DNA of 26,143 bases from the NCBI GenBank assembly GCA_035267185.1, contig DATFLY010000084.1, forward strand, positions 1-26,143, given 5' to 3'. Position 1 is the stretch's first letter, and the number at the start of each line of letters is the position of its first letter. The position numbers were made by a program, and so were the translations under genes. Source of the DNA: JAUIBE01 sp035267185. GTDB lineage: Bacteria; Pseudomonadota; Gammaproteobacteria; Xanthomonadales; SZUA-36. Shown in pieces: positions 15,053-22,892 of the stretch. The notes beneath the pieces were generated by a model. The model worked only from the letters and a program-made list of their open reading frames with translations, was not told the DNA's origin and ran no database searches.

Positions 15053-18000
15053 ATGACACTGACTCGAATTTCCTTATCCAATCCGGTGGCCGTGGCCGTT
15101 GGCTGCATCCTGATCGCAATCTTCGGGTTCATCAGCCTTAGTCGCCTGCCCATCCAGATGACGCCAGACCTGGAGAGACCCATTATTTCTGTTTCCACAG
15201 GCTGGCGCGCTTCCGCACCCAATGAAATCGAGTCTGAAATCCTGGAGCCGCAGGAAGACGTGCTGAGAAGTATTCCCGGCATGGAACGAATGACCGCCGT
15301 GGCCAGCTATGGCCGCGGCAGTATCACCCTGGAGTTCGATATTGGCACGGACCTTGACCGTGCGCTGATCGAAGTCCTGAATGCGCTGAACCAGGTTCCA
15401 CGGTACCCGGTTGACGCTCTGGAACCCGTTATCAGCGTTGGCGGGAATCGCTTCGATGCGGTGATTGCCTGGTTCTCGATCAGGCCGGCGGAGGGCAATA
15501 CACGCCCGATCGAGAGCTACCAGGACTTTGTCGAGGATGAGATCGTTACCAGGTTTGATCGGATACCCGGGGTATCGGAAACCGGTTCATTCGGCGGTCG
15601 AAAACACGAGGTTCGAATCACCTTTGATCCGTTCAAAGCAGCGAACATTGGCCTGGATCTGACCCAGATCGCCGCGGAATTTGGCGCCAATGCTGATATT
15701 TCAGCAGGTTTGAGTGAGGTTGGAAAACGACAGTACACGCTTCGATTCAGTGGCAAGTACAGCATAGAAAACCTGGGCGAACTGGTGCTCGACTGGCGTG
15801 AAGGTCGCCCGGTTTTACTGGGGGATGTAGCCACTGTCGACCTGGTGATGCAGGACGTTTCCTCGATTCTCCATCAGTCGGGAAGCCGATCCCTGGCGCT
15901 TAACGTTGCGCCGGAACCAGGCGTTAACGTTCTGCAAGTGATGGATGAAATAAAGCGAACCGTTGCCGAATTGCAGGAAAATGAGCTCAAACGTGCCGGT
16001 CTCGTGATGATGCAAAGCTATGACGAGACGGTCTACATCAACTCGTCCATCAACATGGTAAGAAATAACCTGCTGCTGGGTGTGACACTCGCCATCGTCG
16101 TTTTGTGGTGGTTCCTCAGGCGTTTTCGGGCGACCCTGATCGTTGCGTTTTCCATTCCACTGTGCCTGTTATGTGCATTCATGGTCCTGAATGCCACCGG
16201 TCGGACGCTGAATATCATTTCGCTGGCGGGACTGGCGTTTGCAGTGGGTATGGTGCTGGATGCTGCCATTGTTGTGCTTGAGAATATCTTCCGACAACGA
16301 GAACAAGGTTTACGCGGCGACGAGGCTTCCATGAAGGGGACCAGCCAGGTCTGGGGTGCATTGCTGGCGTCCACAGCGACCACGGTCGCTATTTTCATGC
16401 CCGTGATCTTCCTGCAGGACGAGGTTGGACAGCTTTTCGGAGACCTCGCTATCACGATTTCGGCTGGTGTGGTTGCATCGTTGCTGGTTGCGGTCACTGT
16501 GCTGCCAACTGCGGCATCCAACTGGATCCGGCGTGAGGGTATTGAAGACCAGCACAGCGGGTGGTGGCGATGGGTCACGGATCATGTGATGAACTGGACT
16601 GACTCGCCACGAAAACGCTGGAGCTGGATTGGCGGTTTGACCGTCGTACCGATTGCGTTGGCAATTTTTCTGTTGCCTCCGATGGACTATTTGCCTGAAG
16701 GCAAAAAGAACATGGTATTCGGTTTTGTCCTGACACCACCTGGTATGGGGATGGAAACCATTGAAGAAGAGTTCATTGACGAAATTAACCGTCGCATGGC
16801 GCCTTACCTGACTGGTGAGAAGCAACCGCAGGTCAGGAACTACTTCCTGGGTGCTGCACGCGCCTGGGGCACTTTTTTCGGGGCATTTGCAGAAAATCCC
16901 AAGGAAATGGATCAGCTGATCCCCATCATCAACCAGGAGATTCTAAACGGCTTTCCTGACAGCTTTGCGTTTGCCGGGCGCGATCCCATTTTCTCTGGTA
17001 GTCGCGGTGGCAGGCAGGTCAGCATTGACCTTTCGGCTGATGATTTTCACTCATTGCTGGCTGCGGGCAGAGCCGGCTTTGGTGCAACCATGCAGGCGAT
17101 ACCGGGGGCGCGAATTCAACCGTCTCCAGGTCTGGATCTTGCCGAACCCGAGCTGCGCTTTATTCCCGATGATCGGCGTATTGCGGAGGTGGGCTGGAAC
17201 CGCTCCAGGGTTGCGACCGTTGTTCGGGCCATGGGCGATGGCGCTTTTATTGGCGAGTATTTTGACGGCAGGCGACGCTATGACATCGTCCTTCGTGCTG
17301 AAGACTGGTATTCACCGGAAGAGTTGACTGCGCTGCCCGTGGCAACTGTCAGCGGAGAAGTTCTCGCGATCAGTGAACTGGCCAGGCTTGAAAGAACGGC
17401 AGGTCCTTCCAGGATTCAGCGGATCGACCGGCAACGGACTCTTTCGCTGCAGGTGACTCCGCCGCCGACGATGCCGTTGGAAGAAGCGCTGACCATCATT
17501 GAAGAACAGGTTGCTCCGGCGATTCTGGCCAATCTGCCTGAAGACGGTTCAATTACCTATCGTGGCACTGCCGAAGCCTTGTCGGAGGCATTGACCAGCC
17601 TTTCCGGCAGTTTCGCGCTTGCGGTTGTTATTCTTTACCTTCTGATTTCAGCCCTGTTCAAGTCATTCAGGGACTCACTGCTGGTCATCCTCACGATCCC
17701 GATGGCGACCGTTGGTGGGGTGCTGGCCCTGCGGGCCATGGATCTTACGCTGGCTGGTTCCGGCGGACAGCAAATGGACCTTCTGACCATGATTGGATTC
17801 GTCATACTCTTGGGTTTGGTGGTAAACAACGCCATCTTGTTGGTCTATCGGGCACGTGATGCCGAACGGGAAGGCATGTCGCGCCGGGATGCGGTTGAGA
17901 ATGCCGTTCGCCTGCGTCTCAGGCCAATCCTGATGAGTACCATGACGAGTATATTCGGAATGTTGCCACTGATGCTGATGCCGGGCGCCGGAACAGAGCT

Positions 18001-18145
18001 GTATCGCGGACTTGCCACCGTCATTGTTGGCGGAATGCTGATCAGCGCACTGTTCACATTGTTGCTGTTACCCAGCCTTCTGAGAATGAACGAAGAGCGG
18101 GTTTCAGAAGTCAGCAATCAGGAAGGTCTGCCAGCGCAGGCATAA
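15053..18145 (+). CDS. RND family efflux permease
   Basis: This 1030-residue inner-membrane proton-driven pump has the two-fold RND layout: TM1 near the start (NPVAVAVGCILIAIFGFISLSRLPIQMTPD), a large periplasmic loop, TM2-6 (about 335-485), a second TM7 (about 520-540), a second loop and TM8-12. The TM4 motif reads GMVLDAAIVVLEN, so Asp403 matches AcrB Asp407 but Ala404 replaces Asp408. In TM10 the segment is GLVVNNAILLVYRARD rather than the AcrB GLSAKNAI. This pattern marks a distinct RND branch and leaves substrate open. Start choice follows the conserved N-terminus; TAAAAT ends only 6 bases before the ATG and no ribosome site is evident. The adaptor follows 17 bases downstream. No outer-membrane channel gene is in the window. 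Confidence 0.95.
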   Translation: MTLTRISLSNPVAVAVGCILIAIFGFISLSRLPIQMTPDLERPIISVSTGWRASAPNEIESEILEPQEDVLRSIPGMERMTAVASYGRGSITLEFDIGTDLDRALIEVLNALNQVPRYPVDALEPVISVGGNRFDAVIAWFSIRPAEGNTRPIESYQDFVEDEIVTRFDRIPGVSETGSFGGRKHEVRITFDPFKAANIGLDLTQIAAEFGANADISAGLSEVGKRQYTLRFSGKYSIENLGELVLDWREGRPVLLGDVATVDLVMQDVSSILHQSGSRSLALNVAPEPGVNVLQVMDEIKRTVAELQENELKRAGLVMMQSYDETVYINSSINMVRNNLLLGVTLAIVVLWWFLRRFRATLIVAFSIPLCLLCAFMVLNATGRTLNIISLAGLAFAVGMVLDAAIVVLENIFRQREQGLRGDEASMKGTSQVWGALLASTATTVAIFMPVIFLQDEVGQLFGDLAITISAGVVASLLVAVTVLPTAASNWIRREGIEDQHSGWWRWVTDHVMNWTDSPRKRWSWIGGLTVVPIALAIFLLPPMDYLPEGKKNMVFGFVLTPPGMGMETIEEEFIDEINRRMAPYLTGEKQPQVRNYFLGAARAWGTFFGAFAENPKEMDQLIPIINQEILNGFPDSFAFAGRDPIFSGSRGGRQVSIDLSADDFHSLLAAGRAGFGATMQAIPGARIQPSPGLDLAEPELRFIPDDRRIAEVGWNRSRVATVVRAMGDGAFIGEYFDGRRRYDIVLRAEDWYSPEELTALPVATVSGEVLAISELARLERTAGPSRIQRIDRQRTLSLQVTPPPTMPLEEALTIIEEQVAPAILANLPEDGSITYRGTAEALSEALTSLSGSFALAVVILYLLISALFKSFRDSLLVILTIPMATVGGVLALRAMDLTLAGSGGQQMDLLTMIGFVILLGLVVNNAILLVYRARDAEREGMSRRDAVENAVRLRLRPILMSTMTSIFGMLPLMLMPGAGTELYRGLATVIVGGMLISALFTLLLLPSLLRMNEERVSEVSNQEGLPAQA

Positions 18146-18162
18146 AGGATACAAAATCCAAG

Positions 18163-19209
18163 ATGATCATTAACTGGCTAGTCAGGGCAATCATTTTATT
18201 GGCTTTCCTCATGGGAACAGCCTGGGGGCAGGGTGGTTCGCCTGGTGCCCTGGTCAGGGTTGCACCTGCGGAAATCAAAAACCTTGCGCCTGTGTCCCTG
18301 ATTCCGGGGACAGTCATCAGTCGTGACGATGCACACCTGGCTGCCGAGGTCGAGGGACGGTTGATACAGGTTGCCGAGGTCGGCGATCTGTTCGAGGCAG
18401 GAGAAGCAGTCGCACTCATTGACGATACACGCCTGAAACTGCTTCAGCAGGAACTGGCTGCACAAATTACCCGGGCAGAAGCACGTGTTCGGTTTCTGGA
18501 AGGTGAAGAAAAACGTTTTGCGAAGCTGGCGGAAAAGAACCTCGCTGCAACCACGCAACTGGACTCTACCCGATCTGATCGGGATGTAGCCATTGGCGAC
18601 CTTGCGGTTGCCAACGCCCGTTATGCACAAAATGCAGATTCACTGGCGAGAACAAAAATTCTTGCCCCATTCGCCGGAGTCGTGGTGGAGAGAGTCAAGC
18701 AACCGGGGGAACGGGTTTCTGAAGGTGATAATGTGGTCCGGCTCGTGGACCAGGACCACCTTGAAGTTGTGGCGCGTGCGCCGCTTGAGTTTTATCGCTA
18801 CACGAAGCCTGGCCAGGTGCTGGAACTGCGCGCTGGCAAACAGATAGCGACCGGAACCGTTCGGACTGTCGTTGCGACTGGCGATGCAAATACACACCAG
18901 TTTGAAGTTCGTTTGGATATTGATAGTGAAGTGTTCCCCGTTGGGCAGACTTTGCGTGTTTCCATTCCCAACGATGAGCAGCGCGAAGTGCTTGCTGTGC
19001 CACGCGATGCGCTGGTTCTCAGGCCGGATGGGCAAAGTGTGTTCGTGGTGGATGAGAGCAATGCAGCGAAACAGGTTGCAGTCACAACCGGCGTGGGCTC
19101 CGGGGATCATATCGAGATCTTCGGAGATATCTCGGCAGGCGACCAGGTCATCATTCGTGGCAATGAACGTTTGCAGCCGGGGCAGTCTGTGAGCATCATA
19201 GATACCTGA
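18163..19209 (+). CDS. RND efflux periplasmic adaptor (membrane fusion protein)
   Basis: This 348-residue adaptor should link the upstream pump to an outer-membrane channel. An N-terminal signal/anchor (IINWLVRAIILLAFLMGTAWG, 2-22) precedes the first half of the lipoyl domain (PGTVISRDDAHLAAEVEGRLIQVAEVGDLFEAGEAVALID). A short coiled-coil hairpin (about 87-165) comes next, then the second lipoyl half (TKILAPFAGVVVERVKQPGERVSEGDNVVRLVD), a beta-barrel, and a C-terminal membrane-proximal domain ending in GNERLQPGQSVSII. Most RND operons encode the adaptor first; here the permease comes first. Spacing of 17 bases upstream and 23 bases to the next gene suggests one transcript. Confidence 0.94.
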   Translation: MIINWLVRAIILLAFLMGTAWGQGGSPGALVRVAPAEIKNLAPVSLIPGTVISRDDAHLAAEVEGRLIQVAEVGDLFEAGEAVALIDDTRLKLLQQELAAQITRAEARVRFLEGEEKRFAKLAEKNLAATTQLDSTRSDRDVAIGDLAVANARYAQNADSLARTKILAPFAGVVVERVKQPGERVSEGDNVVRLVDQDHLEVVARAPLEFYRYTKPGQVLELRAGKQIATGTVRTVVATGDANTHQFEVRLDIDSEVFPVGQTLRVSIPNDEQREVLAVPRDALVLRPDGQSVFVVDESNAAKQVAVTTGVGSGDHIEIFGDISAGDQVIIRGNERLQPGQSVSIIDT

Positions 19210-19232
19210 CCTCACTCACAACTGGCCTTTAA

Positions 19233-20546
19233 ATGGCTGAAGCTGCTGCCCGGCCGGGCGAAAATTTCCTGGAAAGACTGGTTCGTGTGGAGCATGGTGA
19301 ATGGCCGCGGCTGCTGATCGCGTTCACCTATTTCTTTTTCCTTCTCGGTGGTTATTTCATGCTGCGACCCATTCGCGGTACGGTTGCTTCCAATAACTCA
19401 GAAATACTCCACCTCCTTTACACAGGCACGTTTATCACCATGCTGGCCATCGTGCCGGTGTTCGGTTTCCTGGTATCACGATTCAAGCGAGGTCAGTTTA
19501 TTCCGGCCAGCTACCTGTTCTTCGTTGGCTGCCTGACGCTGTTTATCATCGGCTTCAGGGATGAATCGACCCCGCAGTGGATTCAGCGGTCTTTCTACAT
19601 CTGGCTGAGTGTTTTCAACCTGTTCGTGGTGTCGGTGTTCTGGAGTTTCATGACGGATGTGTTCCGTCCAGGCCAGGCACAGCGATTGTTCGGTGTGATC
19701 ATGGCAGGTGGCAGTCTTGGTTCGATTGTGGGGCCACTACTGACATCCAGCCTGGTGACCACTGGTGGCTCGCGAGTGGTCATGATCACGGCAGGTGGTT
19801 GTTTGCTTGTTGCCACAGGCCTGGCAATCTTTCTCGGGCGCTATGACACAACCACGCGTCATCAGGAACCGGAAGTGATCGGTGGTGGTGTGTGGCAGGG
19901 TGCGATCCGGGTTTTCCAGTCCAAATATCTGCTATACGCCTGTCTCCTGATGTTGCTGCATAACCTGGTCTCCACCTTCCTGTTCAATGGCATGGCGGTT
20001 TTGGTCAACGACCATATCGCGGGCTTTGATGAGCGCACCCGGTTTTTCAGTTTCCTTGACCTCGGTGTCCAGGTTTTGGCATTTACATTCCAGTTTTTCA
20101 TCACCTCGCGCCTGATCGCCAAACTTGGTATGAGCGGGACACTTGTGCTGATTCCTGCGCTTCTTGCGGGCGGATTCATGATTCTCGGCAGCGCCATGGG
20201 CCTTGTGCTTTTTGCCGCCGTCCAGGTCGCTCAGCGCTCGATGAATTACGGCGTGCTCGGTCCGGCCAAGGAAATGCTGTTCACCGTGGTGGACCGTGAA
20301 CTGCGTTACAAGAGCAAAAATTTTATCGATACGGTGGTCTATCGTGGCAGCGATGTCACTGCCAGCTGGATATTCAAAGGACTGACCACCACGGGAATGT
20401 CGGTTGGTCAGATGACCTGGCTTTATCTGCCTTTCATGGGATTATGGGCATGGGGTGCCTGGCGTCTGGGCAAGACCTACCAGGGCTTGCGAAATGCTCA
20501 GGATGAGCCGGATGAAACCTCTTCGGAGCCCCGACCGACCGGATGA
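19233..20546 (+). CDS. Major facilitator protein related to NTP/NDP exchange transporters
   Basis: This 437-residue membrane protein has about 12 predicted helices. The N-terminal block (LIAFTYFFFLLGGYFMLRPIRGTVA, about 30-54) and the late block GVLGPAKEMLFTVVDRELRYKSKNFIDTVVYRGSDV (about 339-374) resemble the ATP:ADP antiporter (NTT/Tlc-like) branch of the major facilitator superfamily. The classic NTT proteins exchange nucleotides in intracellular parasites and plastids. Free-living bacteria carry divergent relatives whose substrates are mostly unknown, so nucleotide exchange is not claimed here. The cytosolic tail is acidic and polar. It lies 23 bases after the RND adaptor with a weak ribosome site, so it may be the third gene of that operon. 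Its final 49 bases overlap the convergent ABC ATPase gene. Confidence 0.82.
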   Translation: MAEAAARPGENFLERLVRVEHGEWPRLLIAFTYFFFLLGGYFMLRPIRGTVASNNSEILHLLYTGTFITMLAIVPVFGFLVSRFKRGQFIPASYLFFVGCLTLFIIGFRDESTPQWIQRSFYIWLSVFNLFVVSVFWSFMTDVFRPGQAQRLFGVIMAGGSLGSIVGPLLTSSLVTTGGSRVVMITAGGCLLVATGLAIFLGRYDTTTRHQEPEVIGGGVWQGAIRVFQSKYLLYACLLMLLHNLVSTFLFNGMAVLVNDHIAGFDERTRFFSFLDLGVQVLAFTFQFFITSRLIAKLGMSGTLVLIPALLAGGFMILGSAMGLVLFAAVQVAQRSMNYGVLGPAKEMLFTVVDRELRYKSKNFIDTVVYRGSDVTASWIFKGLTTTGMSVGQMTWLYLPFMGLWAWGAWRLGKTYQGLRNAQDEPDETSSEPRPTG

Positions 20547-21301
20547 AACCTTGGTCCGTGGCTGGTCTCAACGGCTTCGACTTTGCAGCCATAGAGTCTT
20601 TCCAACGATGGGCCGTTTAGCATTTCGCTGCAGGCGCCGGCCTGCCACTGACCATTGCCGAACAACATCAATATGTGACTGCAATACCTTGCTGCCAGGT
20701 TAACGTCATGCAGTGCACTGACAACCACCTTGTTCCTGCCGGAGACCAGTTGTGTTGCTATATCCATTATCCGTAGCTGATGGCGCAGGTCCAGGTGGTT
20801 TGTGGGTTCGTCCAGCAGCATGATTTCAGGATCCTGTACCACCAGGGATGCAAATGCCAGTCTGCGCGCTTCACCGCCTGAAAGCGTGGTCACTTCCCGG
20901 TTTGAAAAATCACCCAACCCGACTGCATCAAGCGCCGCCTGAGCAAGAATAATGTCCTGATTGCCTTCCCGGCTCCAGCGTTTGAGATGTGGATGTCGGC
21001 CAGTCAGCGCAATCTGGAGCGCGCTTGAATCGAACAGGTAGACCGTGTGTTGCTGCAGCATGCCGAGACGTTGGGCGATTTCCTTTCGTGACATTTCATG
21101 CATAGACCGGGATTCAATCCCGATAGTGCCTGCATCCGGTGCAAGCAGCCCGGCCATGCACTTCAAGAGGGTTGTCTTGCCGATGCCATTGGACCCGAGC
21201 AAACCCCAGAACTCACCTTCACGCAATTGGAGATTCAATTCTCGTGCAACCGGAATATCGGCAACACTGACATCAAGGTCGTGGCAGCTAAGCAGGCTCA
21301 T
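20498..21301 (-). CDS. ABC transporter ATP-binding protein (FecE/FhuC/BtuD type)
   Basis: This 267-residue ATPase would power import by the adjacent FecCD permease. It shows Walker A GSNGIGKT (36-43), Q-loop LQQH (82-85), signature LSGGE (140-144), Walker B IMLLDEP (160-166) followed by the D-loop NHLD, and switch His198 (ALHDV). Ile in the Walker A (usually Ser or Cys: GxxGxGKS/T) is unusual but the key Gly and Lys are intact. ATGA overlap with the permease stop gives translational coupling. The family serves ferric siderophores, heme and cobalamin; the nearby Fur-type-controlled receptor favours an iron compound. A periplasmic binding protein is not encoded here. Its 3' end overlaps the convergent facilitator gene. 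Confidence 0.94.
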   Translation of the reverse strand: MSLLSCHDLDVSVADIPVARELNLQLREGEFWGLLGSNGIGKTTLLKCMAGLLAPDAGTIGIESRSMHEMSRKEIAQRLGMLQQHTVYLFDSSALQIALTGRHPHLKRWSREGNQDIILAQAALDAVGLGDFSNREVTTLSGGEARRLAFASLVVQDPEIMLLDEPTNHLDLRHQLRIMDIATQLVSGRNKVVVSALHDVNLAARYCSHILMLFGNGQWQAGACSEMLNGPSLERLYGCKVEAVETSHGPRFHPVGRGSEEVSSGSS

Positions 21302-22284
21302 GACTTCAATTTCGCCCGGTTCAGCAAGAGCAGGAACAATGGCACACCCAGCACGGCAGTCACCACGCCTACCGGTAACTGGCGTGGGGCCAGGATTGTC
21401 CGGGCCAAAGTGTCTGAAACGACCAGGAACAAGCCACCAAACATGACGGCAGCAGGCACCAGGACTCGATGGTCAGCCCCCAGCAGCATTCTTGTCAGGT
21501 GCGGAACGATCAGCCCCACAAAACCGACCGGGCCGGCCAGGGACACGGCGGTTGCGGTCAGCAGGGAGGCCAGCAGGTAAATCAGCCACAGCAGGCGCTC
21601 GGTGTTCTCACCAAGCAGTCGGGCGGTTGTCTCGCCCATCGCCAGTACATTCAGGCTGCGTGCCATCAGAATGACCACGCCCAGCACGACCAGCAAAACG
21701 GCAAGGGGTGCGAGGCCTGGTGTGGCATGAGACACATCACCCAGCAACCAGAACAGCATTCCCCTCAGACTGTTGTCTGGTCCAAGCGCAAGAATCAGGC
21801 TGATCAGCGCTGCCCAGCCGGATGCGGTGACAACACCTGTCAGTAACAGGCGGGTTCCACTCCAGGGGCCTTCACCACGCGCCAGGCTGAAAACCAGCAG
21901 GATGGCCAGAAAGGCGCCCCCAATTGTCAGGATGGGCAGGAACCCGGCCGAGATTCCGATTGTCATACCCAGCAAGGTTGCGAAAGCGGCTCCGCCGGAT
22001 ACACCCAGGATATAAGGGTCGGCCAGCGGGTTGCGCAGCAGCACCTGCATCAGGCAGCCTGACATGGCAAGCAGCGCACCAACGAGCCAGGCAGCCCAGG
22101 CTCTGGGCAGGCGGAGTCGCCAGACCACCTCGCCGGTGGCAGAATCGGGGTGTTTTATCGCCTCCAGCCATTCTGACGGGCTCAATGCAACCGATCCGAC
22201 TGCACTGGAAAACACCAGGCTGAAGACAGACAGGATCGCTAATGCAATAATCAGGAGGCGGGGGTGCGCGGACAACAAATTCAA
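21298..22284 (-). CDS. FecCD-family ABC transporter permease
   Basis: This 328-residue inner-membrane permease of the BtuC/FecD/FhuB family has about ten hydrophobic helices. Family features are visible: TGEVVWRLRLPRAWAAWLVGALLAMSGCLMQVLLRNPLADPYILGVSGGAAF (about 50-101) and the ATPase-contact region LGENTERLLWLIYLLASLLTATAVSLAGPVGFVGLIVPHLTRMLLGADHRVLVPAAVMFGG (about 223-283). The reading frame is closed by TAA two codons upstream, and the first usable start is TTG at 22284 (further TTGs at 22278 and 22275); no ATG or GTG fits. The rare start and poor ribosome site suggest low expression. It diverges from rppH across 74 bases. Confidence 0.93.
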   Translation of the reverse strand: MNLLSAHPRLLIIALAILSVFSLVFSSAVGSVALSPSEWLEAIKHPDSATGEVVWRLRLPRAWAAWLVGALLAMSGCLMQVLLRNPLADPYILGVSGGAAFATLLGMTIGISAGFLPILTIGGAFLAILLVFSLARGEGPWSGTRLLLTGVVTASGWAALISLILALGPDNSLRGMLFWLLGDVSHATPGLAPLAVLLVVLGVVILMARSLNVLAMGETTARLLGENTERLLWLIYLLASLLTATAVSLAGPVGFVGLIVPHLTRMLLGADHRVLVPAAVMFGGLFLVVSDTLARTILAPRQLPVGVVTAVLGVPLFLLLLNRAKLKS

Positions 22285-22358
22285 GTGTTAGTATTCTTAG
22301 AAAAATGGATACACAGATTCCAATCATACGGCATTTCAAAGCGGGGAAAGTTTAGGCT

Positions 22359-22892
22359 ATGATCGACCCTGATGGTTACCGCCCTAACGTCGGGATTATC
22401 CTGATGAATCAGGAGCAGCGCGTGTTCTGGGCTCAGCGCTCGAATAATGATGGCTGGCAGTTTCCCCAGGGTGGAATGAATACCGATGAAACACCCAAAG
22501 AAGCCATGTATCGGGAATTGAAAGAAGAAACCGGTCTCAGCCCTGAGCATGTCGATCTTCTGGGCGCCACACCTGGCTGGTTGCGCTATCGTCTGCCAAA
22601 GCGATACCAGAGAAAATTCAGCAAACCCCTGTGTGTCGGGCAGAAACAGGTCTGGTTCCTTTTGCGTTTCCTCGCGGATGACTCCCAGTTTGATCTTGGT
22701 TTATGTCGAAAGCCTGAGTTCTGTGATTATCGCTGGGTGGATTTCTGGTATCCGGCGAAAAACGTGATTCGTTTCAAACGCAGTGTTTATCGAAAAGCAC
22801 TGGCCCTGCTTGAGCCGGTGGCCATCGAAAACTCACAGTTATCTGACGGCAGTCAAAACGCCATCAGAAGGAAAGGCGCGCTCCAAAGATAA
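22359..22892 (+). CDS. rppH: RNA pyrophosphohydrolase (Nudix)
   Basis: RppH removes pyrophosphate from the 5' triphosphate end of mRNAs and so opens them to RNase E decay. The 177-residue protein begins MIDPDGYRPNVGIIL, nearly the E. coli start. It has WQFPQGGMNTDET, the Nudix box G-x5-E-x7-REL-x-EE-x-GL (about 38-60), and the RppH-typical WLRYRLPKR, CVGQKQVWFLLRF and FKRSVYRKAL segments. The usual neighbour ptsP does not follow here; instead the gene sits between the FecCD permease and the convergent TonB-dependent receptor, whose last 29 bases it overlaps. AGG lies three bases and GGGGAAAG about nine bases before the ATG. Confidence 0.96.
   Translation: MIDPDGYRPNVGIILMNQEQRVFWAQRSNNDGWQFPQGGMNTDETPKEAMYRELKEETGLSPEHVDLLGATPGWLRYRLPKRYQRKFSKPLCVGQKQVWFLLRFLADDSQFDLGLCRKPEFCDYRWVDFWYPAKNVIRFKRSVYRKALALLEPVAIENSQLSDGSQNAIRRKGALQR

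Noticed and set aside
22285..22358. Fur box for the FecCD permease operon
   Set aside because: No 19-base stretch here matches the consensus well; iron control of this pair cannot be claimed from sequence.
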